NCBI RefSeq assembly: GCF_049310905.1
Contig: NZ_JBMEMN010000009.1
Span: 15,534-79,533, forward strand
From: Gudongella sp049310905
GTDB lineage: Bacteria > Bacillota > Clostridia > Tissierellales > Tissierellaceae
Length of the DNA: 64,000 nucleotides
Direction of reading: 5' to 3'
Shown: positions 34,652 to 42,888 of the stretch, in pieces
Layout of the letters: each line of letters starts with the position of its first letter
Numbering within the stretch: position 1 is the first letter of the stretch
Notes under the pieces: model-generated
What the model was told of the DNA's origin: nothing
The model's input: the letters and a program-made list of their open reading frames with translations, nothing else
Database searches by the model: none
Program-made: the position numbers and the translations under genes

Positions 34652-35068
34652 ATGGAACATAAAATTGAACCAGGCTTGGTAAAGGATTACAGAAAGATAA
34701 CAGGACCAGCAGATGGCACTGATTTGCCCGGATCACTGGAACTTTCTTATCTTGTTTCTACACCAGCAGTTGTAAACATGGTAATTGAAGCATCCACTGA
34801 GATGCTGGACGCCCTTCTTCCTTCAGACTATACTACAGTAGGTACACATATAGAACTATCACATGAAAATCCTACTCTGGTAGGGGAGCCAATCGATATA
34901 AGACTTAAGGTATCAGAAGTTGAGCATAATAAAGTGTTTATAGATGTTGAGGGGTTCGATAGCCAGGGGAGATTCCTTAAAGGGAAATATGAAAGACACA
35001 TTGTAAACAAGAGTAGATTAATGCAGCATGCCTATGGAAGGTTTCCTGACTCCTCAAGTGGATATTAA
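34652..35068 (+). CDS. FlK-like hotdog-fold thioesterase
   Basis: The ATG at 34652 has GGGGGAG at the right distance; an earlier in-frame ATG at 34613 has no RBS. The 138-aa protein matches the fluoroacetyl-CoA-thioesterase-like hotdog family: the segment VVNMVIEASTEMLDALLPSDYTTVGTHIELSHENPTLVGEPI and the ending with IVNKSRLM. In FlK the catalytic residues are Thr, His and Glu; here TVGTHIELSH supplies Thr and His candidates. It probably hydrolyses short acyl-CoA thioesters in the cytoplasm. The natural substrate is unknown. It ends the small cluster. Confidence 0.8.
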   Translation: MEHKIEPGLVKDYRKITGPADGTDLPGSLELSYLVSTPAVVNMVIEASTEMLDALLPSDYTTVGTHIELSHENPTLVGEPIDIRLKVSEVEHNKVFIDVEGFDSQGRFLKGKYERHIVNKSRLMQHAYGRFPDSSSGY

Positions 35069-35075
35069 GGATTTC

Positions 35076-35116
35076 AACCAGCCAGGATATTTGTTCAACA
35101 AGCATCCTGGCTGGTT
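35076..35116 (+). terminator. Hairpin terminator after the thioesterase gene
   Basis: A perfect 13-bp stem (AACCAGCCAGGAT and ATCCTGGCTGGTT) with a 15-base loop starts eight bases after the stop codon. The U tail is weak, so termination may be partial. The rest of the 314-base gap holds the promoter at 35305-35333 and otherwise no recognisable feature. Confidence 0.7.
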
Positions 35117-35304
35117 CTATGTAGATATGGAGTGCATTATATTGAAATATATATATCAAACACCTTGACTGCTTTAACATAGAAAAACGTCGATGTGTAA
35201 TGATCTTCAGATAGTCTTTGAAAATTACAAATAGCTAAAAATGGGACTTAAGTCGTAAAAAACAGTTAATATACATACATACAAATGTTTAAATGAAAAA
35301 AGTC

Positions 35305-35333
35305 TTGTGGAAAAAAGATGTATCTGCTATAAT
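35305..35333 (+). promoter_or_regulatory. Promoter of the duplicated lipoprotein gene
   Basis: TTGTGG at 35305-35310 and a perfect TATAAT at 35328-35333 are spaced by 17 bases, 50 bases upstream of the start codon. Confidence 0.7.
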
Positions 35334-35382
35334 CATAGATGTTAAATAAATATCAAACAATACATAAAATGGAGGGTTAAGA

Positions 35383-36495
35383 ATGAAGAAATTATTATTG
35401 TTACTGTTAGTGTTCGCACTAAGTTTTAGCATGCTTGCAGGATGTACACCGGCTGAAGAACCAGCTGAAGAACCAGCTGCAGAAGAGCCTGCTGTAGAAG
35501 AGCCAGCAGAAGAGCCTGCAGAGGAACCAGCTGCAGAAGGGAAGATTGCTAAGTTAGGTTTAGGACAGGTAATTTCAACTTCTAAATCAAAAGCAAAAGC
35601 TGACGATGCAACTGCACAAGCACAGGCAGACGTAACAATAGCTGCTGTAGGATTTGATGCAGACGGTAAAGTCGCAAGTGTAACTGTTGATGTTGCTCAA
35701 ACAAGAGTAGCTTTTGATGAGAACATGGTTGTTACATCAGACAAAGAAGAATTAGTTCAGAGCAAGAAGGAACGTGGAGAAGACTATGGAATGCTAAAAG
35801 CTTCAGGTATTGGCAAAGAGTGGTTTGAACAAATGGAAGCTTTTGAAAACTGGATGATTGGTAAGACAGTTGATGAAATAAAAGCACTACCAGTAAAAGT
35901 TGTTGATGATGCACATCAAAACGTGCCAGATGTACCAGAGCTTACTTCATCAGTAACTATAACTGTAGAATCATATATTGCTGCAGTTGAAGAAGCTTGG
36001 AACAAATCTGTTGATGCAACAGGAGCAGAAACTGTAGGTCTTGGAATAGAGACTCACATAAACAAATCAAAAGATGCAACTGCAGATGCTGGAGCACGTG
36101 CACAAGTTGATACGTATATGGCTGCAACAGCATTTGATGCTGACGGAAACGTAGTAGCTACAATTATTGACAATGCACAGGTAAGAGTGGATTACGAGCT
36201 TGACGGAACTCTTGCAACTGACACTTCAGTTGAAGGTAAGACCAAGCACGAGCTGAAAGAAGACTATGGAATGCTTAAAGCATCAGCCATAGGTAAAGAA
36301 TGGTACGAGCAAATGGAAGCTTTCCAAGAGTGGATGGTAGGAAAAGACATCGATGAAATCAAAGGACTACAAGTTAAAGTTGTTGATGACTCACATCAAA
36401 ACGTTCCAGACGTACCAGAGCTTACTTCTTCTGTTACAATAACTGTTGAAAGTTACATTGCAGTTGTTGAAGAAGCAGCTGAAATGGCTAGATAA
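35383..36495 (+). CDS. Lipoprotein with an internal tandem duplication, unknown function
   Basis: The 370-aa protein has a lipoprotein signal with lipobox LAGC (Cys21), an acidic Ala/Glu/Pro repeat linker (residues 22-53), and two ~150-residue copies of the same domain (about 57-205 and 212-366). Each copy has FDADGxV, an EDYGMLKAS-IGKEW-EQMEAF-WM block, IDEIK-type helix and a KVVDD-HQNVPDVPELTSSVTITVESYIA ending that is identical in 16 consecutive residues (NVPDVPELTSSVTITV). The near identity shows a recent duplication or ongoing gene conversion. It should sit on the outer membrane face. I do not recognise the domain. RBS GGAGGG, a good promoter and a strong terminator suggest a well-expressed single gene. 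Confidence 0.88.
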   Translation: MKKLLLLLLVFALSFSMLAGCTPAEEPAEEPAAEEPAVEEPAEEPAEEPAAEGKIAKLGLGQVISTSKSKAKADDATAQAQADVTIAAVGFDADGKVASVTVDVAQTRVAFDENMVVTSDKEELVQSKKERGEDYGMLKASGIGKEWFEQMEAFENWMIGKTVDEIKALPVKVVDDAHQNVPDVPELTSSVTITVESYIAAVEEAWNKSVDATGAETVGLGIETHINKSKDATADAGARAQVDTYMAATAFDADGNVVATIIDNAQVRVDYELDGTLATDTSVEGKTKHELKEDYGMLKASAIGKEWYEQMEAFQEWMVGKDIDEIKGLQVKVVDDSHQNVPDVPELTSSVTITVESYIAVVEEAAEMAR

Positions 36496-36512
36496 TTAAA
36501 TATGACTAAGTT

Positions 36513-36538
36513 GAGCCTGGGAAACCAGGCTCTTTTTT
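36513..36538 (+). terminator. Rho-independent terminator after the duplicated lipoprotein gene
   Basis: GAGCCTGG and CCAGGCTC form a perfect 8-bp stem with a GAAA tetraloop, followed by six T residues. Confidence 0.95.
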
Positions 36539-36624
36539 AATCTACAGATAAGTGTGATTATTCATTTCAGGGGTATGATAATGTTGTAGGGCATTATATC
36601 AAAATTTACCAAGGAGGATATGTG

Positions 36625-36987
36625 ATGAAATTTTGCTGGACGACATTAACTGTTAATGATATGGGAAAATCACTAGAGTTTTATACAGAAATTTTAGGAT
36701 TGAAGGTGGATAGGCATTTCAATGCTGGACCTGATACAGAGATCTGTTTTCTAGGAGATGGAGAAACAAAAATTGAGTTGATATGTGATACTGATATCAG
36801 ACCGGACTGTCTGGGGGAAGGTATGTCCATGGGATTTGAAGTGGAGTCCTTGGAGAGTTTAAAAGAGCTGTTAAATAACAAAGGAATTGATATACATAGC
36901 GGTCCCTTCCAACCTAATCCAGATATCAGATTTATGTATGTGAAGGATCCAGATGGATTCAAAGTACAATTTGTTGAAAACCTTTAG
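36625..36987 (+). CDS. VOC (glyoxalase/bleomycin-resistance) superfamily protein
   Basis: The ATG at 36625 is seven bases after AAGGAGG; the GTG at 36622 is less likely. The 120-aa protein has the two beta-alpha-beta-beta-beta modules of the VOC fold: the first around MGKSLEFYTEILGLKVD, the second around ESLKELLNNKGIDIHSGPF with the ending KDPDGFKVQFVEN. Glutamate in KIELICD and the terminal VQFVE fit metal-ligand positions of glyoxalase I-like enzymes, but the first histidine ligand is not evident. It could be a lyase, dioxygenase or binding protein. It is a single gene, convergent with the M20 peptidase. Confidence 0.85.
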   Translation: MKFCWTTLTVNDMGKSLEFYTEILGLKVDRHFNAGPDTEICFLGDGETKIELICDTDIRPDCLGEGMSMGFEVESLESLKELLNNKGIDIHSGPFQPNPDIRFMYVKDPDGFKVQFVENL

Positions 36988-36994
36988 TTAATAA

Positions 36995-37026
36995 AACGAC
37001 CAGCTTTAAAGTTAAAGCTGGTCGTT
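36995..37026 (+). terminator. Bidirectional terminator between VOC and M20 genes
   Basis: AACGACCAGCTTTA pairs with the complementary TAAAGCTGGTCGTT in a nearly continuous stem with a tiny loop. It lies between two convergent stop codons. Confidence 0.85.
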
Positions 37027-37035
37027 ACTTATTAT

Positions 37036-38256
37036 TTATTGAAGTTCATCTTCCTTTGGATAAGAAGTGAAGTTTTGAGTAATTCTGGAGTAAATATCAA
37101 CTGCATTTACCAGATCCACAATCTTTATATGCTCATCCTCAGTATGAGCCAGTGATAGATCTCCGGGTCCAAATACAACTGTAGGGATTTTGGCATAGGT
37201 CTTTAGCAGGGCCGCATCAGACCAACCTATTCCGCGTGTAATATTTGGCTCGTAATTCATTACCTCTTTTATTCCTTCCCTGACTGCCGTGACGATTGAT
37301 TCGTTAAAGGAAGTAATAAGTGGAGGATGGTACAATGCCAACAAACTTTCAGGAGTGATTTCAATTTTTGCATTGAATTTAGGATCTTCATCCTTTAACT
37401 TGTTTATAATATCTTGATATTCTGCCATTACAGTATCCTTGTCTTCTCCAGGAATGTATCTCCTGTCAATTCTCAGGATGCATTTGTCTGCAACTGTGCT
37501 TTGTTCCGTACCTCCGGTTATTGTTCCGAAGTTCATAACTGAACCGCCCATATATTCATCATATTTTTCCCTTAAAATAGGGTAAAGGTCTTCTTTAACC
37601 CTGCTGATAAATGTCATGGCTTGCTCAATTGCATTTACTCCATTCTCAGGTCTTCCACTATGAGATGCCTTTCCGTAGAATGTGACATCAAACCATTCCA
37701 AACCTCTATGGCCAATCGCATACTCGTAGTCTGATGGTTTGCCTACAATAGCTCCATCGGCAGTGATATCGGATTTAACAATATACTCCGTACCTTCACT
37801 CTTGCCTTCCTCGCCGATAACTGCAGTGAATATAACATCCCCTTCAGGTATATATCCGCTTCTTTTCATGGCGACCATGGAAATTATAAAAGATGCCAAT
37901 GATCCCTTCATATCCACAGAACCTCTCCCATAGATCTTCCCATCAGAAATATTTGCAGCAAATGGATCGACCGTCATATTATATGGAAGCACAGTATCTG
38001 TGTGTCCATTAAACATAAGGGATTTACCAGTACCAGTACCTTTTATTATTGCCACTACGTTTGGTCTTCCATCCACAACTGGATGAAGTTCTGATTGTAT
38101 TCCATTTTGAACTAAATAATCATGAATATAGTTAGCCACATCATGCTCAAAACCAGGTGTGTCCTTGTGACTTGGTATTCTTATTAGATTCTGTGTCAGT
38201 TCAACAAGTTCTTTCTCGGTAAAATATATCTTTGGATCGAATTTCTTCGTTGTCAA
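37036..38256 (-). CDS. M20-family metallopeptidase (ArgE/DapE-like)
   Basis: A TTG at 38256 is taken as start because AAAGGGAAG is nine bases upstream on the minus strand and follows the previous stop; a TTG at 38289 would overlap the upstream gene without an RBS. The ~406-aa protein carries the M20 di-zinc ligands: H and D in FNGHTDTVLP, D in GRGSVDMKGS, E-E in VIGEEGKSEG, and the late histidine in HTEDEH. The lid/dimerisation domain (about residues 180-290) includes the GHRGLEWFDVTFYGKASHSGRP segment. Substrates of the group are N-acyl amino acids or short peptides. It follows the transglutaminase gene and may be read from the same promoter. Confidence 0.9.
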   Translation of the reverse strand: MTTKKFDPKIYFTEKELVELTQNLIRIPSHKDTPGFEHDVANYIHDYLVQNGIQSELHPVVDGRPNVVAIIKGTGTGKSLMFNGHTDTVLPYNMTVDPFAANISDGKIYGRGSVDMKGSLASFIISMVAMKRSGYIPEGDVIFTAVIGEEGKSEGTEYIVKSDITADGAIVGKPSDYEYAIGHRGLEWFDVTFYGKASHSGRPENGVNAIEQAMTFISRVKEDLYPILREKYDEYMGGSVMNFGTITGGTEQSTVADKCILRIDRRYIPGEDKDTVMAEYQDIINKLKDEDPKFNAKIEITPESLLALYHPPLITSFNESIVTAVREGIKEVMNYEPNITRGIGWSDAALLKTYAKIPTVVFGPGDLSLAHTEDEHIKIVDLVNAVDIYSRITQNFTSYPKEDELQ

Positions 38257-38272
38257 ATTATCACTTCCCTTT

Positions 38273-40555
38273 CTAGTTTTTAATTCCAATTAACTTGCCA
38301 ATTTTATTCAGGTAATATGGAATAAATCCCATATGTCTCTTAAGTTGCCCATCAAGCTTAATAAAGTATGACTCCATTGACTTGATATCATCTATTTCAG
38401 GTGAATAAGTTCCGTATTTGGTTTTGACAAAAAGGTTGGTTGCCTGTCTAAATCCGAACCTATCATAATCATGAAACTTGTGAGATATTCGATTTGAATA
38501 TTCGAAATGAGTTTCACCAGGTTTAATATCATATCCAAGACTTATAATAGTCAAAAGAATTTTTTCGTATAAGAACAATAGCTTGTCTCTACTGCTATAG
38601 TTGGAATATATTTTCTTTTTATTTATAAATTGGTATGTTCCTTTAAAAAGTTTCCACGCCAATATTAAGGTTATCACAATCATTACCCACAATGCAAATA
38701 ATGGTACTATGTTTAATGAATTTTGTCCACCAAAGTTATCACCGTCGGGCCCGTCATCAGTACCTGAACCACCATTTTCATCCCTTCCCTCAGCAGATTC
38801 AGGATCTCTACTGAAACCTTGTGAATCTGCGCTTTCAATATCCTCCTCAGAGGTTGGGTTATAGTCAATCAATCTAGCCTGGAGGGGATATGCAGGGGTA
38901 GGCTCGAAAATCATCCAACCTACAGGTTCAATAAAAGCCTCTACCCATGTATGAGCATTGCTGTTCAGAACCTCCTGTATGTCATCATCTGATGCTGGTC
39001 CAACAATGAATCCCTCAACATATCGTGCAGGTATTCCTTCAATTCTTAACATAACAGTCAGTGCAGAGGCAAAGTAGGTGCAATATCCCTGTTCTTCATC
39101 AAACAGGAAATGGTCCACAAAATCACTGCCCTCAGGAGGATGAAGTACATTAAGATTATAACTGTAATTGTTCCGTAGGAATTCTTCAATGGCAATTGCT
39201 TTATCCAAAGGTGTAGCTTCTTCTCCTGTAATATCATTTGTTAGTTGAATAGTCCTGTTGGTTATTGTCTCTGGCAATCCAAGATAAGTCTCCAGGTCAA
39301 CCAAATCATCCAAACTACTATCTGCTCCTCTTTCAACTTGAATACCGTGAGCTCTTGGAGTATATGCTCTAATAAAGTATGACTCACCAGTATAAATGCC
39401 TCCAGGGTATATTATTGAATGATCATTATTTACAAGGGCATATGCATCTTGCTCAATATTGTAGGAAGATGGAACTAGTGGACTGAATATTGTTGTAGAT
39501 GAAAAATTATCATTTGTAATAGAGAAGTTGACCTCTCTATACAAGGATTCTTTTTCTTCAGCTGTAAGACCGGAAAAATCCAAGTTGTTTTCGACTGTTC
39601 CATATGAGGATTGGTCGGACTCCCAGCTGTTTCCAGTATAGTAGTGTCTAATATTTCCTCTCAGGTAATTTACCCTGTCACCTCTAATAGTCATAACGAC
39701 TGTGTCATCAATTATTACTGGTCCACCAAGTTGTGATGGATTAGTCTGAAAACCTGTGGTTGAAAAATCAAAGGATGGGGCGATGCCAGAAACTCTACGA
39801 CTTGATTCTCCGGAACGAAGATCTTGAATCGCGGGAAAAGCTGAGGTTACTTTCTGGTTCAACCATGACCATCTGATATAGTCCGTGGAACCAGGTAAAA
39901 TGGCAGCCAGAATTGCGATGATAATACTGTATGAGATTACGACACTCATCCACTTAGGGTACAGTATCGTAGAACTAGTATCGTTGCCATGATTTTCTTC
40001 AGGCTTTGATTTTAGAAGTGAGTCATAACCCAAAAGAGTTAGATATGAAAATATGAATAATACCATAAGATTGAAAGCTTGATCATAGAAACTGTACCAA
40101 TAAATCAGAAAAATAGGTATATACAATACTGGTATCAATAGTCTGTTCCTGCTTTTAAATATAACCAGTCCAGTAAAAAGAGAGATCGTTGAAAGTAGTA
40201 TTACCCATAGAGGAAGTCTGTTATCGAGACTTATATTCTCAACACCTGAAATATTGTTTATTATATTGTTAACTAGGCTAAATAGTCTGTCTCTGAAAAA
40301 AACATAAAAGTCAGGCGAAAAATATCCAATTATAATTGCTGAAATTATAAAGAGTACCATCAAAGCGCAAAAATAAAAGGGATTGATCACAAGAAAGCGA
40401 ATAACTATTGCAATTGCTATAACTATACCAATCTGAATCCATATACTTGTTTGGAGGCTCATACCAACAGCAAACATTCTAACGAGTGAAAAAATCATAA
40501 ATAGGTATGCAGTATTTACTGCAATTTTTGTAGGATCTCTTTGAAATTTAGTCAT
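38273..40555 (-). CDS. Membrane-bound transglutaminase-like protein (TgpA/DUF3488 type)
   Basis: The ATG at 40555 has GGAGGTG four bases upstream; a TTG at 40598-40596 is less likely. The 760-aa protein has six to seven N-terminal helices (about residues 15-225), an extracytoplasmic transglutaminase core, one further helix (about 640-660) and a cytoplasmic tail. The catalytic region shows Cys in EEQGYCTYFASALTVMLRIEGIPARYVEGF, His in AHTWVEAFIEPVGW, and FEPTP where Asp is common in the third position. A Gly/Asp-rich linker precedes the last helix. The gene overlaps the DUF58 gene by eight bases. This trio (MoxR, DUF58, transglutaminase) is a widespread conserved operon of uncertain role, probably in envelope maintenance. 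Confidence 0.9.
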   Translation of the reverse strand: MTKFQRDPTKIAVNTAYLFMIFSLVRMFAVGMSLQTSIWIQIGIVIAIAIVIRFLVINPFYFCALMVLFIISAIIIGYFSPDFYVFFRDRLFSLVNNIINNISGVENISLDNRLPLWVILLSTISLFTGLVIFKSRNRLLIPVLYIPIFLIYWYSFYDQAFNLMVLFIFSYLTLLGYDSLLKSKPEENHGNDTSSTILYPKWMSVVISYSIIIAILAAILPGSTDYIRWSWLNQKVTSAFPAIQDLRSGESSRRVSGIAPSFDFSTTGFQTNPSQLGGPVIIDDTVVMTIRGDRVNYLRGNIRHYYTGNSWESDQSSYGTVENNLDFSGLTAEEKESLYREVNFSITNDNFSSTTIFSPLVPSSYNIEQDAYALVNNDHSIIYPGGIYTGESYFIRAYTPRAHGIQVERGADSSLDDLVDLETYLGLPETITNRTIQLTNDITGEEATPLDKAIAIEEFLRNNYSYNLNVLHPPEGSDFVDHFLFDEEQGYCTYFASALTVMLRIEGIPARYVEGFIVGPASDDDIQEVLNSNAHTWVEAFIEPVGWMIFEPTPAYPLQARLIDYNPTSEEDIESADSQGFSRDPESAEGRDENGGSGTDDGPDGDNFGGQNSLNIVPLFALWVMIVITLILAWKLFKGTYQFINKKKIYSNYSSRDKLLFLYEKILLTIISLGYDIKPGETHFEYSNRISHKFHDYDRFGFRQATNLFVKTKYGTYSPEIDDIKSMESYFIKLDGQLKRHMGFIPYYLNKIGKLIGIKN

Positions 40556-41753
40556 GGTACACCTCCAGAACATCACTGACTCTTTGCTTATTGTCAATTA
40601 CGAAAACCGGAATATTATCATCTCTTAATTTGCCAGGAAGAAATCCATCAGCTAAACCTGCACCAGAAAGTCTGCTGGTAATTGAAATCACAATGGGATT
40701 AAGACCCTTATAGGCAAGATCTATTGCAACTGCACCAGTAGTTGAATTCAACGAAGGAGTTACGAGTATGGTACTGGTGCCTTTACGTATCTTTACAGAT
40801 TGACTGTCTACCAAATCGGCAATACTGTGAAAACCATTACCAGAATACCTAGCAAGGTTCTCAAGAAAGGCCTTTAGCTGGTCATACTCTCTTCCTTCAA
40901 TTCTAAAATATTCGTTGTTGTTCTCATAATTTATAGCGACTGAGATATTGTTGGAAAGACAATAATGTGCAATGCTTAAGGCTGATTCAACTACTTTGTC
41001 CTCCATATTCCTATCAAAATCATTCTTGTAGTTTCTTTTTAAACTGTCTAGAAAAATTTCCACATATGAGTCGCTTCGAGTTTCGAATTCCTTGACTACA
41101 GGTATTTCGCTTTTTGAGGAAGCTTTCCAATGGATGGACCTTGTAGAATCACCATCCCTGTATTCACGCAGGGTGGATATTCTGCTTTTATCCTTGTAGG
41201 AATTATCTGCTACCAGAAGCTCACCGGATTGCATGCCTGATGGAACTCTAAAAGAGCTAAGACGGATGATTTCTGGATATATTAAAATAGATATATCAGA
41301 CTTGATGTACTTGTTTATACTGTAAAGTCCAAAGACATCATTAATTGTAAGATGAAATCCACCAACCTTATAATATCCTCTACGGTTAAGAGTGGATTTC
41401 TCAGATTTTGAAAAACTTTCATTGCCTTTAAGGGAAAATGGAATCTGAGCTACTGTCTTTCCACCGATATCCTTCGAAAAATCTGGAGAGAAGATCAAAA
41501 TTGGATAGAGAAAAAAAGAATTATTCTGAACAAGATACTTAATTTCGACTACCTCTCCTGTAAAAAATTCACCTGAGTCAACATCTACGGAGCCTGAAAG
41601 AGAATACAAGCCAATTGCAATGTGTGCTAATGGCAGAAAAAGAAAGAGAAGCAGGACATGAAAAATAAGGTAGGGGACCTTACCACCTACCAGCAAGACA
41701 GAAATAATTGTGAAGAATAGAAGAATAAGTGCTGATCTAAGATTTTTACTCAT
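40548..41753 (-). CDS. DUF58 family protein
   Basis: The 401-aa protein has two N-terminal membrane helices (about residues 8-50), a beta domain (about 60-170), and the DUF58 signature YRDGDSTRSIHWKASSKSEIPVVKEFE near residue 200. A von Willebrand A-like region follows that in relatives can bind metal and contact MoxR ATPases. It overlaps the moxR-like gene upstream by eight bases and the transglutaminase gene downstream by eight bases, so all three are probably translated in a coupled way. Confidence 0.92.
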   Translation of the reverse strand: MSKNLRSALILLFFTIISVLLVGGKVPYLIFHVLLLFLFLPLAHIAIGLYSLSGSVDVDSGEFFTGEVVEIKYLVQNNSFFLYPILIFSPDFSKDIGGKTVAQIPFSLKGNESFSKSEKSTLNRRGYYKVGGFHLTINDVFGLYSINKYIKSDISILIYPEIIRLSSFRVPSGMQSGELLVADNSYKDKSRISTLREYRDGDSTRSIHWKASSKSEIPVVKEFETRSDSYVEIFLDSLKRNYKNDFDRNMEDKVVESALSIAHYCLSNNISVAINYENNNEYFRIEGREYDQLKAFLENLARYSGNGFHSIADLVDSQSVKIRKGTSTILVTPSLNSTTGAVAIDLAYKGLNPIVISITSRLSGAGLADGFLPGKLRDDNIPVFVIDNKQRVSDVLEVYHD

Positions 41754-42687
41754 TGCTTAACACCGGAACTGTAACCCGCTTTAATACTCCCTTTAGTATG
41801 GATTCCATATTCTTACGTTCGATTCTGGCTTCAGGAGATAGAATCAGGCGATGTCCAAGCACAGGTACAACCATCTCCTTTACATCATCTGGTATCACAT
41901 AATCCCTACCCCTTATAAAGGCGCACGCCTTGGATGCTTTCAGTAGATCTATGGATGCTCTCGGGCTTGCACCAAGCCTAAGGTCTTCATATGATCTGGA
42001 TACTTCTGAAATTCTAACAATGTATGAAAGAATGTCATCATGAACTTTCAGAGATGCAACATTGTTTTGCATCTCAATTATTTCATTTTGTGAAACAACT
42101 GGACTAATATCTTTTAGACTACGGATTCCCTGGTAGTTTTGAAGTATTACAATTTCATCGTTCTTGGAAGGATAACCAAGAGAGATTCTCATAAGGAATC
42201 TGTCAAGCTGTGCCTCAGGGAGTGGGAATGTACCCTGGTACTCCAAAGGATTCTGTGTGGCAAGAACCATAAACGGCTTCTCCAGGATGTAATCCATATC
42301 CTCCGTTGAAACTTCTCCTTCTTCCATAGCCTGTAGGAGACTGGATTGAGTTTTAGGGGAGGTTCTGTTTATTTCGTCTGCGAGAAGTATCTGAGTGAAA
42401 ATCGGACCTTTCCTAAAGACAAAGGAGGAGGTTTCTTTTTGAAACACATTGACCCCAATGATGTCTGATGGCATAAGATCTGGTGTAAACTGTATCCTTC
42501 TGTAGTCGAGATTCATGCTTTTTGCCAGTGCCTTAACAAGAGTGGTTTTCCCCACGCCAGGAACATCCTCTATAAGCAGGTGGCCTTGAGAAAGAAGAGC
42601 AATTACAACTATTTCAAGAACATCATCTTTACCTTTTATTACCTTTTTTAAATTTGTCAATACTGATAAAGCTTTACTATTATCCAT
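41746..42687 (-). CDS. MoxR-family AAA+ ATPase
   Basis: The 313-aa protein contains Walker A GVGKTTLVKALA (K47), Walker B LLADEINR, sensor 1 ATQNPLEYQGTFPLPEAQLDRF and the sensor 2 region GASPRASIDLLKASKA, all typical of MoxR ATPases, which act as chaperones assembling or activating VWA-containing partners. RBS GGAGGG lies before the ATG on the minus strand. It is the first gene of the moxR-DUF58-transglutaminase(-M20) operon and is divergent from the beta-propeller gene across a 201-base intergenic region that shows AT-rich -10-like elements but no clear terminator. Confidence 0.94.
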   Translation of the reverse strand: MDNSKALSVLTNLKKVIKGKDDVLEIVVIALLSQGHLLIEDVPGVGKTTLVKALAKSMNLDYRRIQFTPDLMPSDIIGVNVFQKETSSFVFRKGPIFTQILLADEINRTSPKTQSSLLQAMEEGEVSTEDMDYILEKPFMVLATQNPLEYQGTFPLPEAQLDRFLMRISLGYPSKNDEIVILQNYQGIRSLKDISPVVSQNEIIEMQNNVASLKVHDDILSYIVRISEVSRSYEDLRLGASPRASIDLLKASKACAFIRGRDYVIPDDVKEMVVPVLGHRLILSPEARIERKNMESILKGVLKRVTVPVLSNE

Positions 42688-42888
42688 TTTTCCCTCCCGA
42701 TTAATGTCTTCATGATATTTATACCAAAAAACATCACCTATACGCAGATAATCACCAATAGTACAATTATACAGTTTGTCGATAGGACTTTTGCTGTAAA
42801 TGTAATCAAATAGTAAACACTTTAGTGTGATACGAGGGTATAATAAACAATAGGAAAGTAAAACTCGAGAACGAGGAGGAAAATCGTT

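Noticed and set aside
38256..38289. TTG start of the M20 peptidase inside the transglutaminase gene
   Set aside because: The second TTG at 38256 has a good RBS after the upstream stop, whereas the first has none.
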